Positions 55,316 through 63,542 of a stretch of 64,000 nt of DNA are shown piece after piece. Source of the DNA: JACKDW01 sp964621785. GTDB taxonomy: Bacteria; Myxococcota_A; Polyangia; Nannocystales; Nannocystaceae. The stretch's first letter is position 1. The number at the start of each line of letters is the position of its first letter. A program made the position numbers and the translations under genes. The notes beneath the pieces were generated by a model that saw only the letters and a list, made by a program, of their open reading frames with translations, was not told the DNA's origin and did not search any database. Where the stretch lies: positions 1 through 64,000 of the forward strand of contig CAZUPD010000020.1 in NCBI GenBank assembly GCA_964621785.1, in the 5' to 3' direction.

Positions 55316-56137
55316 ATGGCGCGACCCCTGTTCGACAATCAGTCTGTCTGGATCACCGGCGGAGGCAGTGGCATCGGAGCTGCGCTCGCCCTCGCATTCG
55401 CCCGTCACGGTGCCGATGTGGCGGTCTCCGGGCGCCGGCACGATCGGCTGCAACAGGTCGCCGACGCCGTGAAAGCCACCGGTTGCCGCGGCGAGGCGAT
55501 CGTCTGTGATGTCACCGACGAGGCATCCGTCCAACAGGCCGTCAACCGGGCCCAAGAGACCTTCGGAAAACTCGACGTTGTGATCGCCAACGCCGGTTTT
55601 TCTGTCGCCGGGAAGATCGAAGACCTCCCGCTCGACGATTGGCGACGCCAGTTCGAGACCAACGTGTTTGGGGCGGTCTCCACCATCCGCCACAGCCTCC
55701 CGGCCCTGCGCGAAACGGGAGGACGCCTCGGTCTGATGTGCAGCGTGGCGAGCATGATCGCAAGCCCCAAGTCTGGTGCATATACATCTTCAAAGTACGC
55801 CCTGCGAGCGATCGGCCAGACCCTCGCCATGGAGCTCGCCGGTTCCGGGGTCAGCTGCACCCTGCTCCACCCGGGGTTTGTCTCGTCGGAGATCGTCCAG
55901 GTCGACAACAGCGGAGCCCGCGATGCAAGCCGTCCCGATCGCCGCCCCAAAAACCTGATCTGGTCCGCCGAGGCAGCGGCCAAAGTGTGTGTCAAGGCGA
56001 TGTACCGCCGCGACCGCGAGTACACGTTTACCGGGCACGGCAAGTTCGGAGCGTTTATCGGCAAACACATGCCCGGGCTGGCCCACCGGGTGATGGCCCG
56101 GCAGGCGGGCTGGTCTTCGGGCAAGCCCAAATCCTAG
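55316..56137 (+). CDS. Short-chain dehydrogenase/reductase
   Basis: 273 residues. TGGGSGIG cofactor motif, NAG (IANAG), catalytic Ser in CSVAS, YTSSK with Tyr and Lys. The C-terminal extension (KFGAFIGKHMPGLAHRVMARQ) is amphipathic, as in SDRs acting on lipids. The thioesterase gene downstream runs in the opposite direction. Confidence 0.92.
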   Translation: MARPLFDNQSVWITGGGSGIGAALALAFARHGADVAVSGRRHDRLQQVADAVKATGCRGEAIVCDVTDEASVQQAVNRAQETFGKLDVVIANAGFSVAGKIEDLPLDDWRRQFETNVFGAVSTIRHSLPALRETGGRLGLMCSVASMIASPKSGAYTSSKYALRAIGQTLAMELAGSGVSCTLLHPGFVSSEIVQVDNSGARDASRPDRRPKNLIWSAEAAAKVCVKAMYRRDREYTFTGHGKFGAFIGKHMPGLAHRVMARQAGWSSGKPKS

Positions 56138-56196
56138 ACCGGTTTGCCCGAGGCTTGCCGAAGCCAGAAGCTCGGTGACCAACCCGGGTGAGCTCC

Positions 56197-56640
56197 TCAG
56201 GCTTGAAGTCGCCGAATCGCCTCCACCACCCCCTTTGGGAGGGATGTCTTCTGCGCCAGATTGTAGTCGTAGCACACGATCTTGCCCTCACCTTCAGCCG
56301 CAAGTTTACGGTGTCGCCGACTGACCACCCGGTAGAGCATCGTAAACCGGTCTTCCGCGATATCGATGATCTTTGAAGCGACAACGACGTGGTCGGGATA
56401 GGTGAGTGGGAGGCGAAAGCGGCAGTGTGTCGAGGCGAGAATCGGACCAACCCGCTTTTGCTGCATAACCTCGGAAAAACCGACCTGTTCAAAGTGGGCG
56501 ATTCTTGCACTCTCAAAATAGCGAAAGTAGACCGTATTGTTGACATGACCAAAGGCATCCATCGACCCCCACGTGACCGGCAATTCGATCCGGACGGGAT
56601 AACCAGTGAGGAGCGTGGCGAGGTCGGTGTCTCGAGTCAT
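56197..56640 (-). CDS. Acyl-CoA thioesterase (4HBT hotdog fold)
   Basis: 147 residues. LPVTWGSMDAFGHVNNTVYFRYFESARIAHF holds the hotdog catalytic Asp and the HVNN loop; the C-terminal strands follow. Hydrolyses acyl- or aryl-CoA thioesters; E. coli YbgC-like members associate with Tol-Pal in some genomes, but here it stands far from tolQ. Convergent with the SDR gene. Confidence 0.9.
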   Translation of the reverse strand: MTRDTDLATLLTGYPVRIELPVTWGSMDAFGHVNNTVYFRYFESARIAHFEQVGFSEVMQQKRVGPILASTHCRFRLPLTYPDHVVVASKIIDIAEDRFTMLYRVVSRRHRKLAAEGEGKIVCYDYNLAQKTSLPKGVVEAIRRLQA

Positions 56641-56748
56641 GCGATGGCATGCCTACCACGAACCTCGCGCGAGTACCTGGTTTCGCGGTCGTCAGACCGG
56701 GCTCAATCAGCACAAGAGGCCGCGGTGAACCTGCCGTACAGTTGACGT

Positions 56749-57990
56749 ATGGCCGGCCGTCCGCTCCTCGTCTCCGCCCTACTCGCCTGTGGCTGTGTCC
56801 GTCCCCTCGAAGCCACGCACTCGCCCCCCCAACCTGCGACCCCGCAGGAGTCACCCGATACACCCGACGAGCTCGCCATCCCGCGGATGACCTACGGACT
56901 GTACGGCCTCTACAGCCCCGCCACACCAACTCCGACGGGCTACGACGAGGCCCTTGTGCACCACAGCCGAGGCGCGCGTGCGTACAACGCTCGGCAATAC
57001 GATGTATCTGCAAATGAGTTTATGAACGCGGCAACCGGGGTGATGGGGATGGTCGAACTCGGTCCAGCCGACCCGCCGAGTGAACTCGAGCAAAACCTCG
57101 AGCTGATGTGTCGAAATGCCGGACTCGCGTACTTGATGGCCGGTGCCGCCGACGCAGCTCGCACGCAGGCGGCCCGCCGCGAGCTCGATTGGCGCTGTGT
57201 CGCGGGCCTCGAACACAGTCTCTCCCTGACCTCGACCGCCCGTGTCACCTATCTCGCCAACGCCGGGATCCTGCTGACCAAAGGTCAACACGCGGTCCTG
57301 ATCGATGGACTCCACCGGTTTTACAACGCGGCCTATGCTGTCCTCCCCGACGAGCAACGCCACGCTATCGAGACCGCACAAGCTCCCTATCGCGACATCG
57401 ATGCCATTGTCGTCACCCACAACCACGGGGACCACGTTCACGCCGAGGCCGTTTTGTCGCATATGCAACACAATCCGCGGGCCCACCTGTACGCGGCGGA
57501 GCAGGTCGTACAGGCCGTCCGCGCGCTGCAACCAACTGCGGAGATCCTCGCGCGGATCCACGAAGTCCCGGCGCAACCGGGTGCGCATCACGTTGCCAAA
57601 AAAGTAGTTGCAGATGAAATTCAGATCGAGTTTCTCGGCCTTCGCCACGCCGGTACGCGTCACACAAACGTGCAAAACCTCGGCGTCATCGTGCACCTCG
57701 GGAGCCTGAAGATCGCCCACTTTGGCGACGCGGAGGGCAGCACGTCGAACCTCGAAGGGTTTGCGCTCCACCGCCTCGACATCGATGTGGCGTTTGTGCC
57801 GGACTGGTACCTCGCCGACACACGCGGACGCAACGTGGTCCGCCAGCAAATCGCGGCCAAGCGGGTGTTCGCAATCCACATCGATCCCGCGAGGAGAGCG
57901 GCAACCCACACCGATCCGAAGGTGTGGGAACAACTCTGGCCCGGTGTGGTGCCCATGGTCGATATGCTGCGCGTCTGGCCGCTCGACTAG
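56749..57990 (+). CDS. Metallo-beta-lactamase-fold lipoprotein
   Basis: 413 residues. Short signal MAGRPLLVSALLACGC with lipobox. After a Pro-rich linker and a helical region of about 120 residues, the MBL domain starts near ARVTYLANAGILLTKGQHAVLIDG; the metal motif is THNHGDHVHAE, with further His in LRHAGTRHTNVQ and the Asp of HFGDAEG. It is nearest to the UlaG/L-ascorbate-lactonase and RNase-like groups in arrangement; substrate unknown. Probably in the periplasm or outer membrane. Confidence 0.83.
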   Translation: MAGRPLLVSALLACGCVRPLEATHSPPQPATPQESPDTPDELAIPRMTYGLYGLYSPATPTPTGYDEALVHHSRGARAYNARQYDVSANEFMNAATGVMGMVELGPADPPSELEQNLELMCRNAGLAYLMAGAADAARTQAARRELDWRCVAGLEHSLSLTSTARVTYLANAGILLTKGQHAVLIDGLHRFYNAAYAVLPDEQRHAIETAQAPYRDIDAIVVTHNHGDHVHAEAVLSHMQHNPRAHLYAAEQVVQAVRALQPTAEILARIHEVPAQPGAHHVAKKVVADEIQIEFLGLRHAGTRHTNVQNLGVIVHLGSLKIAHFGDAEGSTSNLEGFALHRLDIDVAFVPDWYLADTRGRNVVRQQIAAKRVFAIHIDPARRAATHTDPKVWEQLWPGVVPMVDMLRVWPLD

Positions 57991-58044
57991 CCTCTCACGT
58001 GTCCCGAGAACTTCCAACAGCCGAAGTGGTCGACCGCAGGTCGA

Positions 58045-60135
58045 CTACACGCCGTGGTTGCCGCAGCATCCACCGCCCTCACGGCGAGCACCGTGTTCGT
58101 GCAGATCTTCAGCAGCGGCCCCAGGCTGCCCCGTCTCTGGATGCTTACGATGGTCGTCCGTGCCGTTTGTGTGGCAATGCCCGGCATCTTGTACGTGGTC
58201 ATGCCCTTCGTGCCCGTGCGCGGCGGCTCCGTGACACGACGTCTCGTTTGTATGCGCATGTCCGCCATCTGCATGCGCATGCCCACCGTCACTTGTATGT
58301 GCATGCCCATCGTCGTGGCTGCAACACCCATCCCCGTGCTCGTGGTCGTTGAGCCCCAAGTGACCGATGAAATCCCGCGGCCCCTGGCGCAACACGGAGA
58401 TCAAAAACAACCCACCGAGGCCGACTAGTAGGGCGTCGCTCCACAGCCCGTGGTCGGCGTGTTGATGCCCAGGTGCACTCCCGACCGAAAGTCCCGGGAT
58501 CCACTCGGCCACCCCGAAATCGACGATGTAGCCGAGGCCGATGGCGACGCACACCATCGTGGTGGCAAACGCAATGGCGACCTTGCGCCCATGGAGTTGG
58601 TCGAGCAGGCCAAAGGTCGTGGCGTTGGTGGCCGGGCCCGTGAGTAAAAATGCGAGTGCTGCCCCAGGGGACATCCCCTTGGCGATTAGCACGGCGACCA
58701 GCGGGGTCGCACCCGATGCACATACATAGGTCGGCATGCCGAGGAGGGCGAACAACGCAACCTGGAGGATCGGGGGAATCGCGGTCAGGGTGGCGGGGTC
58801 GAGCCACGGGGCGAGCAACGCCGCAATGACAAGGCCAAACAAAATCCACGGAGCTGTGTCGTCGACGACGTCAACCAGACCGACCCGCAATCCCGTGGCC
58901 AGTTTCTGGATCCGGGTTTGCGACTCGGTTTTTGATGTATCTTCAACTTGTTCTTCGCGGATCCCAAAGGTCCGGTCGGCGTAGCCCCCGACCCACCAAC
59001 CGACCACCAGGGCGACGATCGCAGCCGCGAGCACCCGGGCGAGGGTCATTTCGGTACCGAGAAGCGGGAGCGATAGCAAAACGGCGTCGAGACCCAACTC
59101 GGGGGTGGCAACCAAAAATGCGAGCCCAGCCGCAGCAGGTACACCGCGTTTGACGAGGCTGCGGTAGACCGGCACGACACCGCACGAACACAGGGGCAGC
59201 GGCAGGCCAAACGCGACACCCCGCAGCGATCGCCCGGCGGTACTTCCCCGCCGCAACCACCGTACCGAGGCCGCGGGCAACAACACCGACACAAATCCGG
59301 CCAGCACAAACGCGAGGAGGAGTGCTGGTGCACTTTCGCGGGTGAGCTCGACCAGTGCGGCGAGAACTTGCCCCCCGGGATCCGCTCCGTGGTCGTGGCC
59401 GTGGGCCGCACCCGGAATCAACGCGGCGAGCAGTCCAAACCCGGCCAGAGCTCCCACCGCCGTCGCAACTTTCAGCGGTGGACCGCCGCGCCTGTGTCCA
59501 GGCTGGCCGTGACTGATCACATGCAACAACAACCCGCCGATGAACGCTTGAAACCAACCCTGCAGCTCCGGCGCAAATAAATTCATCGACGGCTCGGCGG
59601 CGAGAAACCCAGTCACCGTCGCCACCGCAATCGACCCGAGGGCAATGGCGGCGATTCGCAATCCGACAGGCCGCAACAACCACCACACGGCCATGGCCAC
59701 CGGAAGTTGATGGGCGATCACTGCAACTTCGACACCGTGGCCGGTCGCAAATGAGTGCGCCGCACCGAGGGCGATCCCATCGGCAAATGCATGGAAGGCC
59801 ATGCCGACGACCGCAAGTCCCATGGCGGTGCGATGGGCCTTGCGCGATGCCATGTGGAACGGACCTTCAGCAACCGAGGGAGCCAGCAATCCACATGCGA
59901 GTGCAAGCAATGCAGGGAGACCCGACATCTCGAGGGCGGTCGGGACGATCTCGAACAGCACCATGCCGATGACCGCAACCAAGACAAAACTATCGAGTGC
60001 TGCCATCGCCCGCCGCTCGCGTTGGGCAAGCTTGAACAACACCGGCCCGAGCATGAGGGCAACCATGCTCACCGCCAAAATGCCGTACCCATGCACGGGG
60101 CCGTCGGCGATCGTGTGTACACCTGTACCGAGCAC
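58045..60135 (-). CDS. ZIP-like + permease fusion with His-rich tail (metal transporter)
   Basis: 696 residues. Residues 1-235 have a ZIP-like part: eight hydrophobic segments with HAFADGIALG (His115, Asp119) and AHQLP (His142), the ZIP helix 4 and 5 motifs. Residues about 265-585 are a second transporter unit of the SO_0444/DUF318 permease kind (PLCSCGVVPVYRSLVKRGVPAAAGLAFLVATPEL, FALLGMPTYVCASGATPL), a family linked to Cu/Zn or arsenic export. The last 85 residues are a His/Asp/Cys-rich tail (DGGHAHADGGHAHTN, GGCCGNHGV) that should bind metals. ZIP importers and this permease family on one chain is unusual. The role is inferred as zinc or copper homeostasis. Confidence 0.78.
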   Translation of the reverse strand: MLGTGVHTIADGPVHGYGILAVSMVALMLGPVLFKLAQRERRAMAALDSFVLVAVIGMVLFEIVPTALEMSGLPALLALACGLLAPSVAEGPFHMASRKAHRTAMGLAVVGMAFHAFADGIALGAAHSFATGHGVEVAVIAHQLPVAMAVWWLLRPVGLRIAAIALGSIAVATVTGFLAAEPSMNLFAPELQGWFQAFIGGLLLHVISHGQPGHRRGGPPLKVATAVGALAGFGLLAALIPGAAHGHDHGADPGGQVLAALVELTRESAPALLLAFVLAGFVSVLLPAASVRWLRRGSTAGRSLRGVAFGLPLPLCSCGVVPVYRSLVKRGVPAAAGLAFLVATPELGLDAVLLSLPLLGTEMTLARVLAAAIVALVVGWWVGGYADRTFGIREEQVEDTSKTESQTRIQKLATGLRVGLVDVVDDTAPWILFGLVIAALLAPWLDPATLTAIPPILQVALFALLGMPTYVCASGATPLVAVLIAKGMSPGAALAFLLTGPATNATTFGLLDQLHGRKVAIAFATTMVCVAIGLGYIVDFGVAEWIPGLSVGSAPGHQHADHGLWSDALLVGLGGLFLISVLRQGPRDFIGHLGLNDHEHGDGCCSHDDGHAHTSDGGHAHADGGHAHTNETSCHGAAAHGHEGHDHVQDAGHCHTNGTDDHRKHPETGQPGAAAEDLHEHGARREGGGCCGNHGV

Positions 60136-60226
60136 AAAACGATAGTAGCGCGTGCGAACCTCGTGTTGCCGGTCGCAGTCCGTGGTGTTTCTCGCGTTTT
60201 TTATGACCGCGGCGTGATGACTCGCA

Positions 60227-60415
60227 GGGCAAGTGTCCCGGCCGCGACTGATTGTCGAGCTCGGTTTTTGACTCGCAGGGCAAGGGTCCCAGGCCGCGGC
60301 TGACTGTCGAGCTCGGCCCGTGGGTTTTTATGCTCGCGGCCCGCGGATTCTTGCCTCGGCTGACTGTCGAGCTCGGCCCGTGGGTTTTTATGCTCGCGGC
60401 CCGCGGGTTGTCTTG
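60227..60415 (+). repeat. Direct repeats with 60-bp period
   Basis: Bases 60301-60346 and 60361-60406 are identical (46 bp), both beginning TGACTGTCGAGCTCGGCCCG. Shorter units before them share TGACTCGCAGGGCAAG (60227 and 60269) and CTGAYTGTCGAGCTCGG. The unit is not of CRISPR type: no unique spacers of equal length. Confidence 0.75.
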
Positions 60416-60467
60416 CCTGGAGGTGACTCGCCCGGACTTTTTCGGGCGACCGACGTCCGGGCTTGCG

Positions 60468-60493
60468 GTGGTTTTTCTCGCGCGTCGCCTCGC
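60468..60493 (+). repeat. 26-bp dispersed spacer element
   Basis: Starts GTGGTTTTTCTCGCG and ends GTCGCCTCGC; differs from the inverted copy at 33503-33528 at one base. Confidence 0.65.
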
Positions 60494-60907
60494 CGGAACG
60501 TTTGACACACTTCGACTCGAGAACGGGCGCCACAGCTTTGCGAAGCAAAACCTCGGCGTAACGAGAAAATCGATGGGCTCTCGTGCGCCTTCGTCGCTCG
60601 ATGGGTTGGCTCGGTCACGGTCCCAACCCTGACGCATGGAGCGAAGCCCGCGTGTGAGCTCCGAGCTGGCGGGCGTCGGTTCCGTGCATTTGCAACCCGC
60701 AGCCGTTCACAACGGTCGGCATTGGCCGATATTGCAAACGACAATGCCGTGGGTTGCGCTTGTTTTCGACATCGACGACCGACACGCGAACCAAACGCTG
60801 CGAAACCATCGACGCACCTGTCTGCACGGCCAGCCTCAAAACGGTGTCGTAGATGTAGGACCTCTACCTGCTGCCGCACGACACTCCGCGCGTTCGTAAC
60901 CTTTTGA

Positions 60908-60927
60908 ACATGTCTAATTCTACATGG
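60908..60927. promoter_or_regulatory. ACATGT-N8-ACATGG operator-like dyad (copy 4)
   Basis: ACATGT, 8 bases CTAATTCT, ACATGG. It shares the AATT centre with the perfect copy at 39992. It lies 52 bp before the FG-GAP lipoprotein start. Confidence 0.55.
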
Positions 60928-60979
60928 ACGTTGAGGACCACGAGTTGACCACCCCAGGCCACCGTCCTACCGTCGAGTC

Positions 60980-62413
60980 ATGGTTTCTCGGTATTGGCTT
61001 TGCCTCGCCACTTCGGCACTCATCTTATCAGCCTGCTCTTCGGGTTCTGGCCGCGAGACGGACGACCTCACCACCGGCGGACCGGTGACGGATCCGACGA
61101 CGACAACAACCTCCGACAGCTCGACCGATTCGGAGACGAGTGAAACGTCGGAGACCTCAGGGACCTCGGAAGATCCGAGCACAACGACGGACACAACCGC
61201 CGGATGTACGCCCGGCGAGGAAGATTGTATCTGCAATGAAGGTCAGTGCGATGCCGACCTCGAGTGTGTCGACGACCTGTGCGTCCCGATGGAGATGACC
61301 ACGAGCGACACGGACACCGAGACGACGACCGAAGACCCGACGACCTCCGGGGGCGACCCGATGTGTGGCGACGGCGAGCCGGTGGCCACGGAACTGTGCT
61401 TCAAAGATCCGATCACCGTCGGGATGGGAAGTGGGCCCACCGATGTCCTCGCCTTCGACCTCAACGACGACGACATCGATGACCTGATCACCGCCAACGC
61501 GTTGTCGAACAACGTCACCATGCGCCAAGCCCTCGGCAACTCGATGTTTGCCGGACTGTCGGCGATCGATGCCGGGACCAATCCGAGTTCGGTGATCTCG
61601 ATGTTTATCAACAACGATCAAGATCTCGATCTCGTGGTCACCAACCAAGGCGGCAACAACCTGTCGCTGTTTTTGGCCACCATGGGTGGGTTTGGTCCAC
61701 AGGCGAATGCCGATGTCGGGGCGGGCCCCGTGGCGGTCGTGACCGGCGACTTCAACAAAGACACGATCGCCGATGTGGTCGTCGTCAACAACACGGACAA
61801 CGCCGTCACCTACCTGCCGGGGACGGGGCTCGGGTTTGGCGAGCCGCTGACACTTGCAACGGGCACCGGCCCCGTCGACATTGCGACGGGCGACTTCAAC
61901 GGCGATCAAAACCTCGACTTCATCACGGCCAATACAAATGGCACGGTCTCGGTCCGCTTGGGCAACGGTGGTGGCTTGTTTAGCAACAACACGGATATCA
62001 TCGTCGGTAGTAACCCTTCGGCGCTTGTCACCGGGCAACTCAACGCCGACCAACACCTCGATCTGGCGGTTGCCGTGCGCGACCAGGGCCTGGTCTATGT
62101 GCTGGCGGGAGACGGTTTTGGCGGCTTCAATGTCGGGATTCCGTTCGACTGTGGTCCCCAGCCGTCGGACATGGTCATCCATGACTTCACCAACGACGGC
62201 AACCTCGACGTCGCGGTCACCAACCAGACCTCAGCCCAGGTTCATATCCTCACCGGGACCGGCTTCGGCGGGTTTGAGCCTCCCCAACCGTACATGGTCG
62301 GAGCGACACCGGTCGCACTGACGCTCGGTGACTTCGACGGGGACGGCGCGATGGACATTGCAACTGCAAATAATATGGTGGCGACCTCGACAGTGCTGTT
62401 CGCCAACCCCTGA
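60980..62413 (+). CDS. FG-GAP/VCBS-repeat lipoprotein
   Basis: 477 residues. Signal MVSRYWLCLATSALILSAC (lipobox ILSAC), a Thr/Ser/Glu linker interrupted by a short Cys region (CTPGEEDCICNEGQC), then a propeller of VCBS repeats: VLAFDLNDDDIDDLITAN, FINNDQDLDLVVTN, VTGDFNKDTIADVVVVNN, ATGDFNGDQNLDFITAN, HDFTNDGNLDVAVTN, GDFDGDGAMDIATAN. The Asp loops are Ca-binding in integrin-like propellers. It shares the linker style and the ACATGT dyad with the larger FG-GAP protein at 22-24 kb. Confidence 0.88.
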   Translation: MVSRYWLCLATSALILSACSSGSGRETDDLTTGGPVTDPTTTTTSDSSTDSETSETSETSGTSEDPSTTTDTTAGCTPGEEDCICNEGQCDADLECVDDLCVPMEMTTSDTDTETTTEDPTTSGGDPMCGDGEPVATELCFKDPITVGMGSGPTDVLAFDLNDDDIDDLITANALSNNVTMRQALGNSMFAGLSAIDAGTNPSSVISMFINNDQDLDLVVTNQGGNNLSLFLATMGGFGPQANADVGAGPVAVVTGDFNKDTIADVVVVNNTDNAVTYLPGTGLGFGEPLTLATGTGPVDIATGDFNGDQNLDFITANTNGTVSVRLGNGGGLFSNNTDIIVGSNPSALVTGQLNADQHLDLAVAVRDQGLVYVLAGDGFGGFNVGIPFDCGPQPSDMVIHDFTNDGNLDVAVTNQTSAQVHILTGTGFGGFEPPQPYMVGATPVALTLGDFDGDGAMDIATANNMVATSTVLFANP

Positions 62414-62420
62414 GCAATGC

Positions 62421-62449
62421 TGCGGACGCGGGTTGGAACCGCGTCCGCA
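62421..62449 (+). terminator. Hairpin terminator
   Basis: TGCGGACGCGG (62421-62431) pairs with CCGCGTCCGCA (62439-62449), loop of 7, just after the FG-GAP stop. No long T run. Confidence 0.6.
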
Positions 62450-62485
62450 TCCACTCAAACCTGACCCTTTGACCGGGTAAAAACC

Positions 62486-63403
62486 TCAGCGCGTAGTCTT
62501 TTTGCTCGTCTTCTTTGTACTCTCGCTGACGCCCTTATCGCCGGCGGCCCCTGCCCCGTTGTCGTCGAGGTCGTAACAGATCTCGCCCTTATCGGCCTTG
62601 AGAGTCTTGATCTGCGCCTGCGCTGCTTTGTGGTACTGCTCGCCGGCAGGCTGGTCGAGGATCGCTTGGAAGTAGGCCAAGGCGTTTTTACACTGGCCCA
62701 TCCTGGCGAAGCCGAGACCGGAGTAATAGAGAGCATCGGGGATCGTCGGGCTGTCGCGGTGCTCCTGGATCACCCGGTAAAACTCTCCCAGGGCACTTTT
62801 GTAGTCGCGCTCGCTGAAAAACGTGAGTCCGATCTTGAACTTGACCTCGGATGTGCGGGCGTCGTCGGGATAGCGGGCGAGGTAGGTGCGAAACAGGCGA
62901 CGGGAGTTGAGGTAGCTCTTGGTCTTGAGCAGCCGCTCGGCCTCCTCGAACAACTGGTTTTTGCCCTCGGGGATGTTGGTCGCCTCGTTGACTTTTTTCT
63001 CGACTGCAGCGAGTCGAACTTCGCTGTCGGCCCGGAGCTCGCGCAGACCTTTGGCGACGGCTGAAAACTCAAACTGGGTCTGGTCGAGCTCGCCGCGCAG
63101 CTGGCGAAAGTCCTCCTCGACATCGTCCATCCGCACGCCGATCCCCGCCTGGCTACCGCGCAGCAGCTTCTCGGCCTCGGCGAGCTTGTCACCGACTTGT
63201 GCCAGCCGCTCGTCGGCTTCGTTGAGTTTTTCGTCGAGCTCGGCGACCTTGGCATCGCTCTGGCGCTCTAGTTTGGCGACCTTGGCCGCGAGGTCGTCGT
63301 GCTCGGCTTTGAGTACCAGGCACCCGCTGCTGCCAAACGCCGTCCATACGAGGCATAGGGTCAGCGGAAAAAGCCCGCGCCCAGTTGTGCTTTTCATCGA
63401 CAT
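62486..63403 (-). CDS. cpoB: CpoB/YbgF-like Tol-Pal accessory lipoprotein
   Basis: 305 residues from ATG 63403, with GGAGG at good distance. Signal ends in SGC (FGSSGC). A long coiled coil (AAKVAKLERQSDAKVAELDEKLNEADERLAQVGD) is followed by TPR repeats (AERLLKTKSYLNSRRLFRTYLARYPD, GLTFFSERDYKSALGEFYRVIQE, FARMGQCKNALAYFQAIL) as in CpoB, then a Lys/Thr-rich tail (TKKTSKKTTR). CpoB coordinates Tol-Pal with peptidoglycan synthesis. It directly follows the pal-like gene. Confidence 0.87.
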   Translation of the reverse strand: MSMKSTTGRGLFPLTLCLVWTAFGSSGCLVLKAEHDDLAAKVAKLERQSDAKVAELDEKLNEADERLAQVGDKLAEAEKLLRGSQAGIGVRMDDVEEDFRQLRGELDQTQFEFSAVAKGLRELRADSEVRLAAVEKKVNEATNIPEGKNQLFEEAERLLKTKSYLNSRRLFRTYLARYPDDARTSEVKFKIGLTFFSERDYKSALGEFYRVIQEHRDSPTIPDALYYSGLGFARMGQCKNALAYFQAILDQPAGEQYHKAAQAQIKTLKADKGEICYDLDDNGAGAAGDKGVSESTKKTSKKTTR

Positions 63404-63542
63404 CTCCACCCTCCGTACTCGCTGTGCACCCCTGATCATTCCAACGTCCCCGGATGTCTGTGCAAGTTTCTCGCGAGAACCGTGAACCCGCGAGTGCGAG
63501 TCCACGGCTCTTGAGATGGCTCGTGTGTTTGAAGCCGGCGGC

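Larger units (their letters stand above)
60136..60979. other. Repeat-rich spacer
   Basis: 844 bp. Holds the 60-bp-period repeats (60227-60415), a 26-bp dispersed element (60468-60493), a dyad-motif copy GTGCATTTGCAA (60684-60695) and the ACATGT dyad (60908-60927). Open frames follow the repeats and look artefactual. Confidence 0.5.

Noticed and set aside
58248..58304. Cluster of three dyad-motif copies in the metal transporter tail
   Set aside because: The segment codes His/Ala codons on the minus strand (GCATGCGCATAC type), which mimics the motif, so these copies were not used as evidence.
60227..60415. CRISPR array
   Set aside because: Only two full units, repeats longer than spacers would be, and no cas genes.
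60201..60632. Frames over the 60-bp repeats
   Set aside because: They only mirror the DNA repeats (NPRAELDSQPR units) and start inside them.
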